Below, piece by piece: positions 1-10,591 of a DNA stretch of 64,000 nt (its first letter is position 1; each line of letters starts with the position of its first letter). The DNA is from Candidatus Woesearchaeota archaeon (GTDB lineage: Archaea; Nanobdellota; Nanobdellia; Woesearchaeales; GW2011-AR9): NCBI GenBank assembly GCA_945861715.1, contig CAMAVK010000001.1, positions 124,001-188,000 of the forward strand, read 5' to 3'. Under the pieces are notes generated by a model. The model was given only the letters and a program-made list of their open reading frames with translations, searched no databases and was not told the DNA's origin. Position numbers and translations under genes: made by a program.

Positions 1-2043
1 ACCGGCCCATAGAGGATCAAAACCAGAAGAAACATCTGACATAAGTGCCTGTGTATTAAATTTAAACAATGTAGACAAAATATAAGTCTCATTTTGAGCA
101 ATAACAAGATTATCAACATTCAAAATAATATGCACACAACCTATTTCTTCAAGCGTTTTCTTTCCAACAACATCCTCATTCAATGTGCAATCATAAGGAA
201 GAATAATTTTGGTAAGACCATCCGCATCCTTCTTTAATTTCCCTTTTGCTAAATAACATCGAAGTGCCCATACTTTCTCAGCAGACACCAATTTCCAGTA
301 AAAAGTATATTCAGAATGAAGTGGAACTCCTAAAACCCTAGAAATACGTAACGCTTCTTCAAAAGTAGGAGACACAAATAAAGGATTCAAAACAAAACTC
401 GTCATAGCTTCGGAACTAATTCCCTCAACAGCACCATAACAAACAACATCATCCTTAATCAACTTCTTCTCCACTTCAACTGCCCACCACTCCGGACAAT
501 ATCCACACGGAACAAGCTTCTGACCATTTTCCGAAAAATCACCATAATTAAAGAGAATATCTCCTAAAAAAATAATTTCTTCAACTTCTTTGTTACATTT
601 TTTGGCCTCATCTTCAGAATTCAATTTCAATACGGTGCCATCAATAAGACGAACAATAGGTCCTTCCAATGTATCACATAAAGTGACGGTACCAGCTTTT
701 CCGGGTCTCTCTACTTTAAGCTGTGTTCCAATTGCAATGTACTTGTCAAGAACAATAAGAGTAGCAGGATGTAATGCTGTTGCCGAAAACCCTGATGTTC
801 TACCCCTACCATACCTAAGTCTAAACCCCCCTACCCCAAGAGGATGAGTTAGAATAGGACGCCCTGCAACCAAATCCATAATAAAAGTATTATTCGCTTT
901 TACTTTTGGCTTCTCAATCTCACCGGGTGCACCAGCAACTGCATCTTTTTTCACATCACTCTTAGAGTGCGTCGCGTGAATCTGTTCTTTAAGTTTGATA
1001 AAATCAGCCATAAAATCCCAATCTAAATCAAACTTCTTACCCCAATCAGACAACCGAATCCACAATTTCGGAGCCTTTTGACAGAGACCCTCAGCAAGAA
1101 CAAGCGCCACCCCACCACGAATCATATTAGTTTCAATACGTGGTTGATCTTTATAGTTAGATACTTCAATTCTCTCGGTAGGGTCCCCGTCCACTTCAAC
1201 AGGTAAATGTGAAACCATAAATTTCACTTCCTCTTCAGATGGACGATATTGAAGATTTGTGACCCGTTCATGATAATCTTGAATTTCAATAGCATAACGA
1301 TTAATTTCATTCTGATCAGGGTCGTATGGAAAATAACCCATTTGGACTCGAACATAATCACTTAAAATAACACATGTTGACGCAGCCGTCCCACCCGCAC
1401 CTCGAATAGGACCTGCAAACTGTACGGCAAAATACTCCTTACCATCTTTTCGTTTTTTAATTTTAAGCCCGATAAACCCTTCTAGTGGAGCTGAAACTAT
1501 ACCAAGAGTAAGATACGCAAATCCAACACGAATACCAACTTCAAGTGCTTCATTTTTATCTTTAAATTTGCAGTGTAGCTCTTTTGCAACTTCAACTGCT
1601 ATTTTAAGCCCAACACGCCAATCTAGTTGCCCATACTCTAATTCAAGTTCAGCAATACGTCCAGTAATATTCGTATTCAAAATTTGTGGAGCTACCACAG
1701 AAATAAGTCCAACTACTCGCTCCGCCATATTTTGCGCAAGTGGAATAGGAACATCGGGTTCTGGATCCAAATTCTTTGCTCGAGCAATTCTAGCCACATC
1801 ATATGCCCGTTTAATTTCATATTGAATAATATCAAAATAAGATTTAATAGTGGGTGATATCATAATACCTTGATAATCAATTTTTTCAGGAGTAATATAA
1901 ACGGGAATAGGCATCGACATAGGAGAAGAAGTTGAAACTGCATCCGATGGAAATACCGGTAAAGAAATAGGCAAAGACACTGGTAGAGAATTAGCTAAAG
2001 ATTCAGATGAAGAGATATCTTTATTTTTAGATACCTCAGCCAT
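1..2043 (-). CDS. polC: DNA polymerase II (family D) large subunit DP2, partial
   Basis: This is the catalytic subunit of the archaeal two-subunit replicative DNA polymerase D. The reading frame is open from an ATG at 2043 to the left edge, about 681 codons, so the C-terminal part with the catalytic centre lies outside the window. Conserved DP2 segments are visible: YFDIIQYEIKRAYDVAR (near residue 70), a PLAQNMAERVVGLI stretch (near 101) and the family hallmark FAGPIRGAGGTAAS (near 209). The first ~45 residues are a Ser/Pro-rich low-complexity extension before the conserved start, which is unusual. The ATG shares one base with the stop of DP1 (TAATG), so the two subunits are translationally coupled, as expected for a heterodimer. 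Confidence 0.93.
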   Translation of the reverse strand, partial: MAEVSKNKDISSSESLANSLPVSLPISLPVFPSDAVSTSSPMSMPIPVYITPEKIDYQGIMISPTIKSYFDIIQYEIKRAYDVARIARAKNLDPEPDVPIPLAQNMAERVVGLISVVAPQILNTNITGRIAELELEYGQLDWRVGLKIAVEVAKELHCKFKDKNEALEVGIRVGFAYLTLGIVSAPLEGFIGLKIKKRKDGKEYFAVQFAGPIRGAGGTAASTCVILSDYVRVQMGYFPYDPDQNEINRYAIEIQDYHERVTNLQYRPSEEEVKFMVSHLPVEVDGDPTERIEVSNYKDQPRIETNMIRGGVALVLAEGLCQKAPKLWIRLSDWGKKFDLDWDFMADFIKLKEQIHATHSKSDVKKDAVAGAPGEIEKPKVKANNTFIMDLVAGRPILTHPLGVGGFRLRYGRGRTSGFSATALHPATLIVLDKYIAIGTQLKVERPGKAGTVTLCDTLEGPIVRLIDGTVLKLNSEDEAKKCNKEVEEIIFLGDILFNYGDFSENGQKLVPCGYCPEWWAVEVEKKLIKDDVVCYGAVEGISSEAMTSFVLNPLFVSPTFEEALRISRVLGVPLHSEYTFYWKLVSAEKVWALRCYLAKGKLKKDADGLTKIILPYDCTLNEDVVGKKTLEEIGCVHIILNVDNLVIAQNETYILSTLFKFNTQALMSDVSSGFDPLWAG

Positions 2044-3839
2044 TATCCAAACCTCATCACTTTCACTTCACGAGTCTTCAAATTAATAATGGGAACACGT
2101 GCTGGCTCCGGTTCATGACCTAACTTCTCTTGAAATGACGTTTTTCCCTGCCAACAACTCCCTGACATCATCGTAATTCCTTTATAATTAGCAACACAAC
2201 AATAATGAATGTGACCGGTGATAAAAATGTCAGGAATTTTCTTAATAAGGAGTGGATCTTCCTCATGAGACGGATGATACGGAGTTGAAGAAAACGAAGG
2301 AGCTAGATGTCGTCGTTTAAGCAAGTATTTCATAATTAAATCAGACCGATGATACCCACCCCCAGTACGAATAGATTCAACATTTGCAACATAATAATCA
2401 AAACTATACCCGTGATACATTAACACATCAAACCCTTCAAAAGTAGCAGTTTTTCCAATATTTATCATAGCGGGGTTTGTAACAAGAGTAACATTAGGAA
2501 GTGCAATTAATTCAGATGCAAACTCAGAATAAAAAATAGGTTGAGGTTCAGCTAAATGAACTGCATCATGATTTCCAGGACAAATAACAATCTGTTTATC
2601 TTGAGGAATTTGTGAAATAAGACGAGTAAACTCCTTATATTGACCATCAATAGTTTTTATTTCTAATTCATCTTCTTGACTAGGGTAAATACCAATTCCA
2701 TCAACTAAATCCCCTGCAATGACGATATACTTGACTTTTTCCGCAATTGCCCGTTGCTCAGCAGAACCACCAAGCCCATTAAGCCACTTTAAAAATTTAG
2801 TAAATTCATCCCGAAGAAACAATTTAGAACCAACATGAATATCTGATAAAAAGATTGCATATTCCTCAACAGGGCCTTTTTTCATCTCATGATTGATTGG
2901 TACATCAGGCCATACTAGATTTTGTGCAAATATAAATTTTTCAGAACACATCCCCGTAATGGCAACTACTTCATCAACCACAAGATCTTTTGCTGCCATA
3001 AACAGATCTTTATCTTTCTTAGTAAAAACAACTTTTATTTTTCCTGTTGGATCCTCAAGAGTAACCATAACATTACCATTCTTAGTCTCACCAATTTCTT
3101 CAATTAAACCAATAGTTGTGACGGTATCCTTATCCTTTTTAGCCAGAATACGATTTATTGTCATAGCACCAGACAACTCTTGACGCGTCCGAAGTAAAGA
3201 TTCAATATACTTATAACGAGAGTAAAAAAAATTGGTAAAATCAGCGACAACAAATTTTTTTGGTTTATTTTGATATGAACACACTACTGTAATAGTAGAA
3301 GAATGAACACTTTCAATTAATGAAGGAATAGAAACACCCGACATACCTGTACCAGCCGTATCAGAATTTGATTGTATCATATTTTCTGTCATAGGAGACA
3401 AATCAGGTTCATTTGAAAAAAAATCATTGCTACTCTCAACGACTGAATGCTGTACAACAATATCCCCACTACCTAAATCATCTAATGTTGGCAAAGAAGT
3501 AATAGAAGAAGAGGAAGAAATCTGAGATTCAAGCGTAGTAGATAAATTCGGCGTAACGAATGTAGTCTGCACAGTTGCTATCCCTTGCAAATGTTCTTGA
3601 TACATACCATCATTACGACCTTTTTCACTTGCAACACGGTATGAATCCACATCATACCAATTAACCAAACTCTGTTGTGTGGTAAGTACCGATGAATAAT
3701 CTTGTGTAAGAACGAGCATATCACGTTCGAATTTTGTTTTATCTAATGCACTAATATCTAATTGAGAATCAAGGAAATCCTTACTAACTAAAATATCTTT
3801 ATCAAACAAGTCCTCTATTAATTTTTGTTTTTCATCCAT
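2043..3839 (-). CDS. polB: DNA polymerase II (family D) small subunit DP1, proofreading exonuclease
   Basis: DP1 is the 3'-5' exonuclease subunit of polymerase D and binds DP2, the next gene. An OB-fold region precedes a calcineurin-like phosphoesterase domain with its metal-binding motifs in order: LSDIHVGSKLF, IAGDLVDG, CPGNHDA and ITGHIHY. These predict an active exonuclease rather than the degenerate form found in eukaryotic B-subunits. I chose the ATG at 3839 (protein starts MDEKQKLIEDL, about 598 residues) because it matches the usual DP1 beginning; an in-frame ATG at 3881 would add 14 residues. A Ser/Thr-rich linker separates the N-terminal helical part from the OB-fold. The stop overlaps the DP2 start by one base. 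Confidence 0.93.
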   Translation of the reverse strand: MDEKQKLIEDLFDKDILVSKDFLDSQLDISALDKTKFERDMLVLTQDYSSVLTTQQSLVNWYDVDSYRVASEKGRNDGMYQEHLQGIATVQTTFVTPNLSTTLESQISSSSSITSLPTLDDLGSGDIVVQHSVVESSNDFFSNEPDLSPMTENMIQSNSDTAGTGMSGVSIPSLIESVHSSTITVVCSYQNKPKKFVVADFTNFFYSRYKYIESLLRTRQELSGAMTINRILAKKDKDTVTTIGLIEEIGETKNGNVMVTLEDPTGKIKVVFTKKDKDLFMAAKDLVVDEVVAITGMCSEKFIFAQNLVWPDVPINHEMKKGPVEEYAIFLSDIHVGSKLFLRDEFTKFLKWLNGLGGSAEQRAIAEKVKYIVIAGDLVDGIGIYPSQEDELEIKTIDGQYKEFTRLISQIPQDKQIVICPGNHDAVHLAEPQPIFYSEFASELIALPNVTLVTNPAMINIGKTATFEGFDVLMYHGYSFDYYVANVESIRTGGGYHRSDLIMKYLLKRRHLAPSFSSTPYHPSHEEDPLLIKKIPDIFITGHIHYCCVANYKGITMMSGSCWQGKTSFQEKLGHEPEPARVPIINLKTREVKVMRFG

Positions 3840-3948
3840 GTTTAAAATAACTATATAATTTTCAAAACCATATCCAATCATTTGTATTAAATAACCAGTT
3901 AAAGACCATCTATTATTGTTTTTATGTTAGGCAACCCATCACATTTTT

Positions 3949-5211
3949 CTATAATTGCAACGATTTTTCCAGTACCTCTTTAATTTTTGAAATAAGTCCA
4001 TCTTCTAAAGGAACTACAATCTCTCTCGTTCTTCCATACCTACCCTTTGAGATAATCTTCGCATTGATAATCCCAAACATATCAAGCTCCGCTAAAATAT
4101 CCGAAATACGCCGTTGTGTTAATACATTAAATTTTTCCTTTGTACAAAAAGTAAGATATGTATTGTAAATTTCCCCTGTAAAAAAACTACGCTTTGCTGG
4201 ACAATGAAATAGAATAGAATATAACACTGTTTGAAACTGTTTTGGCTGTGTAATAATACTAGTCAAAATCCTCTCAGATTCTACTTTCTTCTCTGCCTCA
4301 TCTAAATGCTCAATTTTTATGGTAAGACTGCCTGATCGTTCTGCAAGCTCACCTGCTACCCTTAGTAAATCAATAGCCCTACGTACATCTCCATGCTCAC
4401 GAGCAGCATAAGCAGCACATTTCTCAATAACACCAGGTTCAATTGTATTCTCTCGAAACGCCTTCTGAGCCCGTAATCGCAATATATCTTGGATTTGAAG
4501 TGCATTATACGGCGGGAAAATAATTTCCTCTTCAGAAAGAGAACTCTTAACCCGTGGATCCAAATTCTCCGCAAAAACCAAATTATTACTAATCCCAATC
4601 AAACAAATCTGAGATTGTTTAAGTTCACTATTGATTCGCGTTAAATTATAAAGAATATCATCACCCATTTTCTTCGTTAGTTGATCAATTTCATCTAACA
4701 CAAGCAAAACAGTCATTTTTTGAGAATCGAGCTTAGCATAAAAAATAGAGTATACTTCATCAGTAGGAAGACCTGTAGCCGGAACTTCATCCCCAAACTC
4801 CTTAATCAACTGAGCTATAAGTCTATATTCCGTATCAGCCACCCGCTTCAACTTACAATTAAGATAAATTGGTTTGATAGGAAGCCCGTTTTTTTGAGCC
4901 AATTCCTCAACAGACTTAAGAATATGTTTAACAGAAAGAGTCTTACCCGTACCAGTTTTACCATAGATAAAAAGATTGGAGGGTTTCTGCATACGCAATA
5001 CAGGAGCAAGAATATTAGCTGCCTCTTGTATTTGTTCTTCCCTATATTTAATCTCATGCGGATAATATGAAGAGAGTAAAACATCCTTATCAAGGAAAAA
5101 AGATTCCTTCTGAAGATAATTCTCAAAAAATTGATTTATTGACATCTCTGACCCCTTCATTTCCGATGGAAAACACGAAATTAAATTTTTGAAATCCCTC
5201 TTTTTACTCAT
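3949..5211 (-). CDS. cdc6: Orc1/Cdc6 replication initiator
   Basis: This AAA+ initiator recognises the archaeal origin and loads MCM. Walker A is GKTGTGKT (residues 84-91), Walker B is VLDEID (around 171-176), a sensor-type GISNN follows, and the C-terminal ~90 residues fit the winged-helix DNA-binding domain (RRISDILAELDMFG). At 420 residues it has normal length. The ATG at 5211 is preceded by GAGG seven bases upstream and by a TATA box at 5281-5289, giving a leader of roughly 45 nt. It reads away from a 1.3-kb repeat-rich intergenic region, the classic arrangement of an archaeal initiator beside its origin. DP1 and DP2 follow on the same strand. Confidence 0.95.
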   Translation of the reverse strand: MSKKRDFKNLISCFPSEMKGSEMSINQFFENYLQKESFFLDKDVLLSSYYPHEIKYREEQIQEAANILAPVLRMQKPSNLFIYGKTGTGKTLSVKHILKSVEELAQKNGLPIKPIYLNCKLKRVADTEYRLIAQLIKEFGDEVPATGLPTDEVYSIFYAKLDSQKMTVLLVLDEIDQLTKKMGDDILYNLTRINSELKQSQICLIGISNNLVFAENLDPRVKSSLSEEEIIFPPYNALQIQDILRLRAQKAFRENTIEPGVIEKCAAYAAREHGDVRRAIDLLRVAGELAERSGSLTIKIEHLDEAEKKVESERILTSIITQPKQFQTVLYSILFHCPAKRSFFTGEIYNTYLTFCTKEKFNVLTQRRISDILAELDMFGIINAKIISKGRYGRTREIVVPLEDGLISKIKEVLEKSLQL

Positions 5212-5264
5212 TTATAGCCTCGACAAAGCTCAAAATGATACCAAAGTAAGTATGATTATCTAAT

Positions 5265-5292
5265 TCTCTAGTGGAACTCTTTTATAAAATTA
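5265..5292 (-). promoter_or_regulatory. cdc6 promoter with ORB-like element
   Basis: On the minus strand the sequence TTTTATAAA (5281-5289) is a good TATA box about 70 nt upstream of the cdc6 ATG. Next to it, on the plus strand, CTAGTGGAAC (5268-5277) resembles the core of archaeal origin recognition boxes (CCAGTGGAAAC). Its position between TATA box and transcription start would allow Cdc6 to repress its own gene. The match is short and its function is inferred. Confidence 0.45.
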
Positions 5293-5312
5293 TAGTAATG
5301 ATAACATAAATG

Positions 5313-5719
5313 ATTAGGAATGAGTATAGAAAACATCCAACAAAACAAACAAACATAGCAGATCAACCAATATAGGCCAACCAAAACAACTCAAACTAAA
5401 CACATCAAACCATCCAATCAAACAACCCAATCAAACAACCCAATCAAACAACCCAATCAAACAATCCAATCTAACAATCCAACATAAACACAACAAAATA
5501 CCTATCCCCTAACTGACTTTCAAATATAATCAACCTTCGATATAAACAAATCACCTCACTCTAAAAACCACATATGTGACTAAAATATCAAAAAAAACTA
5601 AAATGAGGGGGTGAATTGCATTTAACCGCCCAAAATAGCCTTTAAATATTATAAAAATACCTTTATATTAGTCAGTTTTGAGTTTCTGTTTTCCTTTGCT
5701 CCTTGATCTCATTCCTAAT
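5313..5719. repeat. 12-bp perfect inverted repeat bracketing the 13-mers
   Basis: ATTAGGAATGAG at 5313-5324 is the exact reverse complement of CTCATTCCTAAT at 5708-5719. The sub-motif CATTCCTA recurs at about 5934. The two arms bracket the 13-mer array and the G-string element, so they may be paired protein-binding sites of the origin. Binding is inferred only from placement. Confidence 0.6.
5414..5478. repeat. Five tandem copies of a 13-bp repeat
   Basis: The unit CCAATCAAACAAC occurs five times head to tail (5414, 5427, 5440, 5453, 5466). The first three copies are identical, the fourth ends in T, and the fifth has a further substitution (CCAATCTAACAAT). The strand contains no G. Tandem 13-mers next to an initiator gene recall iterons or duplex-unwinding elements of replication origins. 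Confidence 0.9.
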
Positions 5720-5744
5720 TCAATTAGTGACTGTGAATAGTTGA

Positions 5745-5881
<137 letters not shown>

Positions 5882-6521
5882 AAACAGATTATCCAAAAAA
5901 AATCAGAACCATAAAGAATCAAACAACTAATTTCATTCCTATCTAAAGATAAACTGGCTGCCTTATTTGGTAGGATCACATTCAAGTTTTCTTTTATCCT
6001 TCTTCCATTATATAGTATTTGATTAATATAATATTATAGATTAGTATCTATTGCATTTAACAAATGTGTTTAATACTCTTTGGCTATAGAACAAATTATC
6101 TCTATCACGAAACTATCCTTCCAAACAAACCATCTCACCCTATACTAGCACCTCATCTCATATTTACCTTCGCAAGTCTCCCTACCATAAAAAAAATCAT
6201 GTCTTCATGGATATAATAATCTTCTATTTTTCCACATAAGGTCTAGTTCATTTAACGCATACAAAGATAATCCACCTACAAACAAAACATTTTTTTTGAA
6301 TTTCCCAATTCTCCATAAGAAATCAAGGGGTCACACCCTCCAAAATTTGAGCCTATTTCACAACAATAAAAAAGAGAACCCATCAACTCAAATATTTGTT
6401 AAATGCTATCTTCTACCTTATCTTCAAAAACAAAGGCAAAAATGCCCTTCAATTAACATTAACTCAAATCTTATATTAAATATTTCCTATGCAAATCATT
6501 CCCAATCCCGTTGTAGAAATG

Positions 6522-6530
6522 TTTATATAA
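6522..6530 (+). promoter_or_regulatory. TATA box of the SpoIIM-like gene (leaderless)
   Basis: TTTATATAA lies 25 nt (centre to A of ATG) before the ATG at 6551, the spacing at which archaeal transcription would start at or next to the start codon. This decides the start against a much longer open frame beginning at 6296. Confidence 0.75.
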
Positions 6531-6550
6531 CCTGTTTCTCTGACAAATAT

Positions 6551-7408
6551 ATGGTTTTAGAGAGCCTTTTCAATCCTTTTACAGTAAAAAAAAGACCGTG
6601 GGAGATGTTTGTTGCTGGTATTATCTACACTTACATAGCTCTCGGCTTATCTTACATGGTATTTGCCGAAGCAGCAGGCCTTCTCATGGTATTCCTTATC
6701 GTTCTTGCTTGTTCCCCCATGTTATATTACACTATTAAAAATGAAGAAGAATTAGACATGAAATCGGATCAAGAGTGGTTTCTTCTCAAAGAACATACTA
6801 AAGTGCTCGTATTCCTCATGTTTCTTTTTATGGGTATTACCTTAGCTTTAGTAGTGGCCTATGTAGCCCTTCCTGAACAAGTAGTAAACAATATATTTAG
6901 CTTGCAACAGCACGCAATTGGAATGGTTAATCAGAATGTACAAGATTCAATTACAGGTAACGTAACAAAACTTGACTTATTTAGTGGGATTCTATTTAAT
7001 AACATGAAAGTACTCTTTTTCTGCCTCATATTCTCCTTTTTATATGGAACTGGCGCAGTATTCATCTTGACTTGGAACGCATCTGTCATTGCAACTGCGA
7101 TGGGCACATTATTTCAAAGTAAAGTAATTGCTGGGGCTGCAACTGCCACAGGTGCTTTTGGCGGACACATCTTTAACGCTGCGTTATACAGTTTCTTTCG
7201 TTTTATGACCCATGGGTTACTTGAAATCGCGGCCTATTTCGTCGCAGGTTTAGCTGGAGGGATTATAAGTATCGCCTTAATTAAACATAACTTACAAGAA
7301 GATCGTGTTTTATTTGACTCATTAGATTTAATTCTAATTAGTATGGCTATGTTAATTGTAGCAGGCGTTGTAGAAGTATATATCACACCTGTTTTCTTTA
7401 CTGGATAA
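6551..7408 (+). CDS. Stage II sporulation protein M-like (SpoIIM/DUF95) membrane protein
   Basis: A polytopic membrane protein of 285 residues. Hydrophobic helices occur near residues 18-50, 78-105, 150-180, 190-215, 225-245 and 260-280. The segment FLYGTGAVFILTWNASVIATA followed by GAFGGHIFNAALYSFFRFMTHGLLEI (quoted in parts) resembles the SpoIIM family core, with its small-residue motifs and conserved H/E in the HGLLE segment. In bacteria SpoIIM acts in engulfment; the archaeal homologues have no assigned role, though many lie near membrane-remodelling or transport genes. The ATG at 6551 is supported by a correctly spaced TATA box. The gene converges on rpa. Confidence 0.75.
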   Translation: MVLESLFNPFTVKKRPWEMFVAGIIYTYIALGLSYMVFAEAAGLLMVFLIVLACSPMLYYTIKNEEELDMKSDQEWFLLKEHTKVLVFLMFLFMGITLALVVAYVALPEQVVNNIFSLQQHAIGMVNQNVQDSITGNVTKLDLFSGILFNNMKVLFFCLIFSFLYGTGAVFILTWNASVIATAMGTLFQSKVIAGAATATGAFGGHIFNAALYSFFRFMTHGLLEIAAYFVAGLAGGIISIALIKHNLQEDRVLFDSLDLILISMAMLIVAGVVEVYITPVFFTG

Positions 7409-7509
7409 GAAGTATTACTAACTCTCAATTTTTTCAGACTTAGATTAAATATCGCAACAAATGATCTAATATTGAATATCAACAAATCCCCAAGAAATAC
7501 TCAATTCCT

Positions 7510-8169
7510 CTATAACATTTTCACTTTACCTGGCTGGTTCTGAAAAATATCTCCTCTCTCAAGCATCTTATCAAGCCAACTTTGTGTATTATCAAATGGG
7601 GATTGTTCTAATAATTCTTCAATAAACACTCCATCCCCCTTATCCAAGGAACATATCAATTGCATAATTTTGTCACTTGGATGCATCTCCACCATATCTA
7701 CATCCTTTTTTACGTGAGTATTTCCTCCTACAATATCTCCATTTATAGGATTTTCACGTTGCGCAAGAGCACCTAGTTCTATCATCCTAACTTTAAGCCA
7801 AAGTGGATTTACTTTTTTGCATATTTCAGGTGAGACATATTTTTCCTCATTATACACTCGAACCTTCCCAATAACATGAACCACATCTCCTATTTGCATA
7901 TCATGTGCTGCTTGATTTTCTTCAAAAATACGGCAAGGTAAACGCGAGGTTGCATCATCAAGCAAAAAAATAGTCATAGTTCCAATCTCTTCCTTATACA
8001 CAATTGCAGCAATAAGGCTAACTTTGAATACTTGGTCTCCTAAAGATAGAATGTAGTTTGGATTTTGTTCTTTCTCCTGAACGTACTGCGCCTGCATAAC
8101 TCCTTGTAATGTCATCTTAATAGCGGGTGGTCGCGAAAAACCAACAGATGCAACTTGAGTATTTGCCAT
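7510..8169 (-). CDS. Single-stranded DNA-binding RPA-like protein, OB-fold plus winged helix
   Basis: A 219-residue protein with one OB-fold (roughly residues 45-135, including FKVSLIAAIVYKEE and IFLLDDATSRLPCRIFEE) and a C-terminal winged-helix-like part (roughly 160-219, ending in a WLDKMLERGDIFQ segment). This is the architecture of archaeal/eukaryotic RPA32-type subunits, which coat single-stranded DNA and recruit repair or replication partners. It lies on the same strand as MCM, 145 bp downstream of it, inside the replication block. A second, larger RPA-like protein is encoded at 46.0 kb and may be its partner. The ATG sits behind an AT-rich stretch without an obvious SD. Confidence 0.82.
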   Translation of the reverse strand: MANTQVASVGFSRPPAIKMTLQGVMQAQYVQEKEQNPNYILSLGDQVFKVSLIAAIVYKEEIGTMTIFLLDDATSRLPCRIFEENQAAHDMQIGDVVHVIGKVRVYNEEKYVSPEICKKVNPLWLKVRMIELGALAQRENPINGDIVGGNTHVKKDVDMVEMHPSDKIMQLICSLDKGDGVFIEELLEQSPFDNTQSWLDKMLERGDIFQNQPGKVKML

Positions 8170-8314
8170 TTTTAATATATTATTTAATACTACACCATTT
8201 TACAATAAAAATATGAAATGTATCAAACTCCCCTACAATTCCCTTTGCTATTCTAATGCTTTTTGCTTCTCCACAAGTACCAATATCTTCACAATCAATA
8301 TGAACCTATTTTTT

Positions 8315-10336
8315 CTACAACCGTTGAATAAATCCTCGTTTAGGCTCAAATATATCCCCTGATCTGCGTAATTTCTCTAAAGTTTCTTCCGTAACTTCGG
8401 CTGTAATATTCTTTTCCTTACAAGCTTCAATAACCAACTCCACCGAAAGTATTTTTGTTGCTTGCTGTTCTTCAAGAATATGGATGATATCTTTGATAAC
8501 ACTAATTGCGCTACGTTGTGTAGCTGTCATCCTTCCACCTAAACGATCAATGTCAATTTGCCCTGTTTCTGAATCCTTTGCAATTTGATTTAAACAATAA
8601 TCTGTCAGTTCAATTGCTTTTTGTGCATCTTTTTTTGTTACTGTTTTAGCCAATCTAATTTTTGCTGATGCTTCAGATAAACGAACTAATCCTTCCAATT
8701 GACGCGCAGTAATGGGAATAGATTTAATCCCTCCTTCTTGCCCTCCCCTACTATTCCTCATTGAGATATAATAATTTTTTAACTCATCAATTGCTTGGTC
8801 TGTCATCTTTGGGTTCATTTTGGCCCTAACATACATAAAATATTTTTTCAAAATATCAGTTGATATTTCTGAAGTAGCTTTTTCTGGATTTTGATGAAGA
8901 CTTAAAATAAATGTCGCAGTCAACTCATCTTTTTCTCGACTAGGCATATCTTTTATTGGAAAAATTAAATCAAATCTGTTAATTAATGTTGGAGGTAAAT
9001 CAATTTGATTCGCTACGAGATCATAAGGATCAAACCGACCAAATTTAGGGTTTGCGGCCGCAAGAACTGTTGTCTCACACCGTAGTGTTGCCTGAATATT
9101 TGCCTTTGCAATACTAATTGTTTGCTGTTCAAGTGCCTCATGCAATGCAGCTCTATCATCTTTACTCATCTTATCCATTTCATCAATAATAGCAAACCCA
9201 TGATTTGCTAAAACTAATGTACCTGCTTCTAAACTCCATCCACCAAGAAATTCATCTTTGACAACTGATGCTGTAAGCCCCGCCGCACTCGCACTTTTAC
9301 CCGACGTAAACCGTGCTTTTGGTGCAATTTTAGTCATGCGTTTCAGTAATTGACTTTTCCCCGAACCAGGGTCCCCAATTAAAAGAATATGCATATCTCC
9401 TCTCGTAACTACCCCATCAGGTCTTTCTTTTTTACATCCACCTGCTAATTGTAACACTAATGCTTCTTTAACACGATCATGTCCATAAATAGACGGGGCT
9501 AAGTTACTCGCAAGTGTTTGTAAAGGACTCGGTGTTTTTGCAATTTTGCGAATTTCTTCCATCTCCTCTTCAGTAATCTGCATAGTTGATTCATCATCAG
9601 ATGTAGACTCAATGTAATTTGCTTCCAAAATTAAATCATATTCTGTGGATTGACCACCTGTTTTCAGAACAACAGGAATTTCAGTGACCCATCCATAAAT
9701 TTTTGAGCGCGTACCAGGAGAACTGCGTCTCTCACTAATGGGGCTAACTAAATCATCTTTCAAAAAAACTTTTAATCGCTTTGGTTGAGCACCATCAAGA
9801 TCATCAGGCGATTCTTCAAGAACAAGACCTTGTCCATCAACGAGTTCCTTACTTATCTCCTTAAACTTCCCTTTTCGTCCACACGAGCATCGTGTTGGTT
9901 CCTTATATTTCTTATCCAATTGTAAAACATGCAAAATACTACCACAGGATGGACATTCAAATTTCGCTGACGTGACATGCGGTCGAACATCTGTTTTTTG
10001 TCGAACAATACCATCTGTCCACACAAACTTCGCCAAATGTTTTGATCGCACTTCACTAATCTTAATTTTTTGAGAGTCTGGTAAATTTTTGAATCGTACA
10101 TTAAATTTAGAAATTTTCTTAGGCAAATCAAATTCACGAATTGCAAGTTCTCCTGCTTTAACAAGTTCTTCAGGTTGCTCCAGAATTTCATCACAAATTT
10201 CAGGATTAAACTTTGTTAGAACCGCAAAATCAAGAACGAGAAATGAATTACCTTTTCGAACTGTTTCTAAGAGCTCTGCATGGTAGTTCTGTTCAATAAA
10301 GTCCCGAAAAATACGAACTTGTTCTTCTACTTCCAT
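8315..10336 (-). CDS. mcm: Replicative helicase MCM
   Basis: The minichromosome maintenance helicase unwinds DNA ahead of polymerase D. The N-terminal domain carries a C4 zinc finger (C128, C131, C150, C152). The AAA+ core has Walker A GDPGSGKS (321-328), Walker B IIDEMDKM (D385, E386) and the arginine-finger motif NRFDLIF (R454); a C-terminal winged helix follows. Length 673 residues is normal. The ATG at 10336 is chosen because GGAGGGGG lies directly upstream at ideal SD spacing; the longer frame starting at 10357 would put that SD inside the coding region. The gene sits between TBP and RPA on the same strand. Confidence 0.96.
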   Translation of the reverse strand: MEVEEQVRIFRDFIEQNYHAELLETVRKGNSFLVLDFAVLTKFNPEICDEILEQPEELVKAGELAIREFDLPKKISKFNVRFKNLPDSQKIKISEVRSKHLAKFVWTDGIVRQKTDVRPHVTSAKFECPSCGSILHVLQLDKKYKEPTRCSCGRKGKFKEISKELVDGQGLVLEESPDDLDGAQPKRLKVFLKDDLVSPISERRSSPGTRSKIYGWVTEIPVVLKTGGQSTEYDLILEANYIESTSDDESTMQITEEEMEEIRKIAKTPSPLQTLASNLAPSIYGHDRVKEALVLQLAGGCKKERPDGVVTRGDMHILLIGDPGSGKSQLLKRMTKIAPKARFTSGKSASAAGLTASVVKDEFLGGWSLEAGTLVLANHGFAIIDEMDKMSKDDRAALHEALEQQTISIAKANIQATLRCETTVLAAANPKFGRFDPYDLVANQIDLPPTLINRFDLIFPIKDMPSREKDELTATFILSLHQNPEKATSEISTDILKKYFMYVRAKMNPKMTDQAIDELKNYYISMRNSRGGQEGGIKSIPITARQLEGLVRLSEASAKIRLAKTVTKKDAQKAIELTDYCLNQIAKDSETGQIDIDRLGGRMTATQRSAISVIKDIIHILEEQQATKILSVELVIEACKEKNITAEVTEETLEKLRRSGDIFEPKRGFIQRL

Positions 10337-10591
10337 ACCCCCTCCTTTATTATTCATGTGAAAAATAAGATAATATTTTTTTCTTATTTCTTGTCAAAAT
10401 ACCTTCTTTACCTAATTCAACTTTATGTTTATACTCCCTTCTTTTAATGCTTTATGTTATGCACACTAAAAATTCACTCATCCTGGTGTTCCCTTATTAA
10501 TCATTTTTGGCATGCTAACTAACCAATATCCACCTCGTGTGTAAATTCACTATTAAAAATAAAAACTAATAAAAAGAAAAAATGTAAAAAA

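Noticed and set aside
5414-5478. CRISPR array
   Set aside because: The 13-mers are directly adjacent with no spacers, and no cas gene occurs in the window.
6296-6550. N-terminal extension of the SpoIIM-like protein
   Set aside because: The TATA box at 6522-6530 would lie inside the coding region, and the extra 85 residues are compositionally odd.
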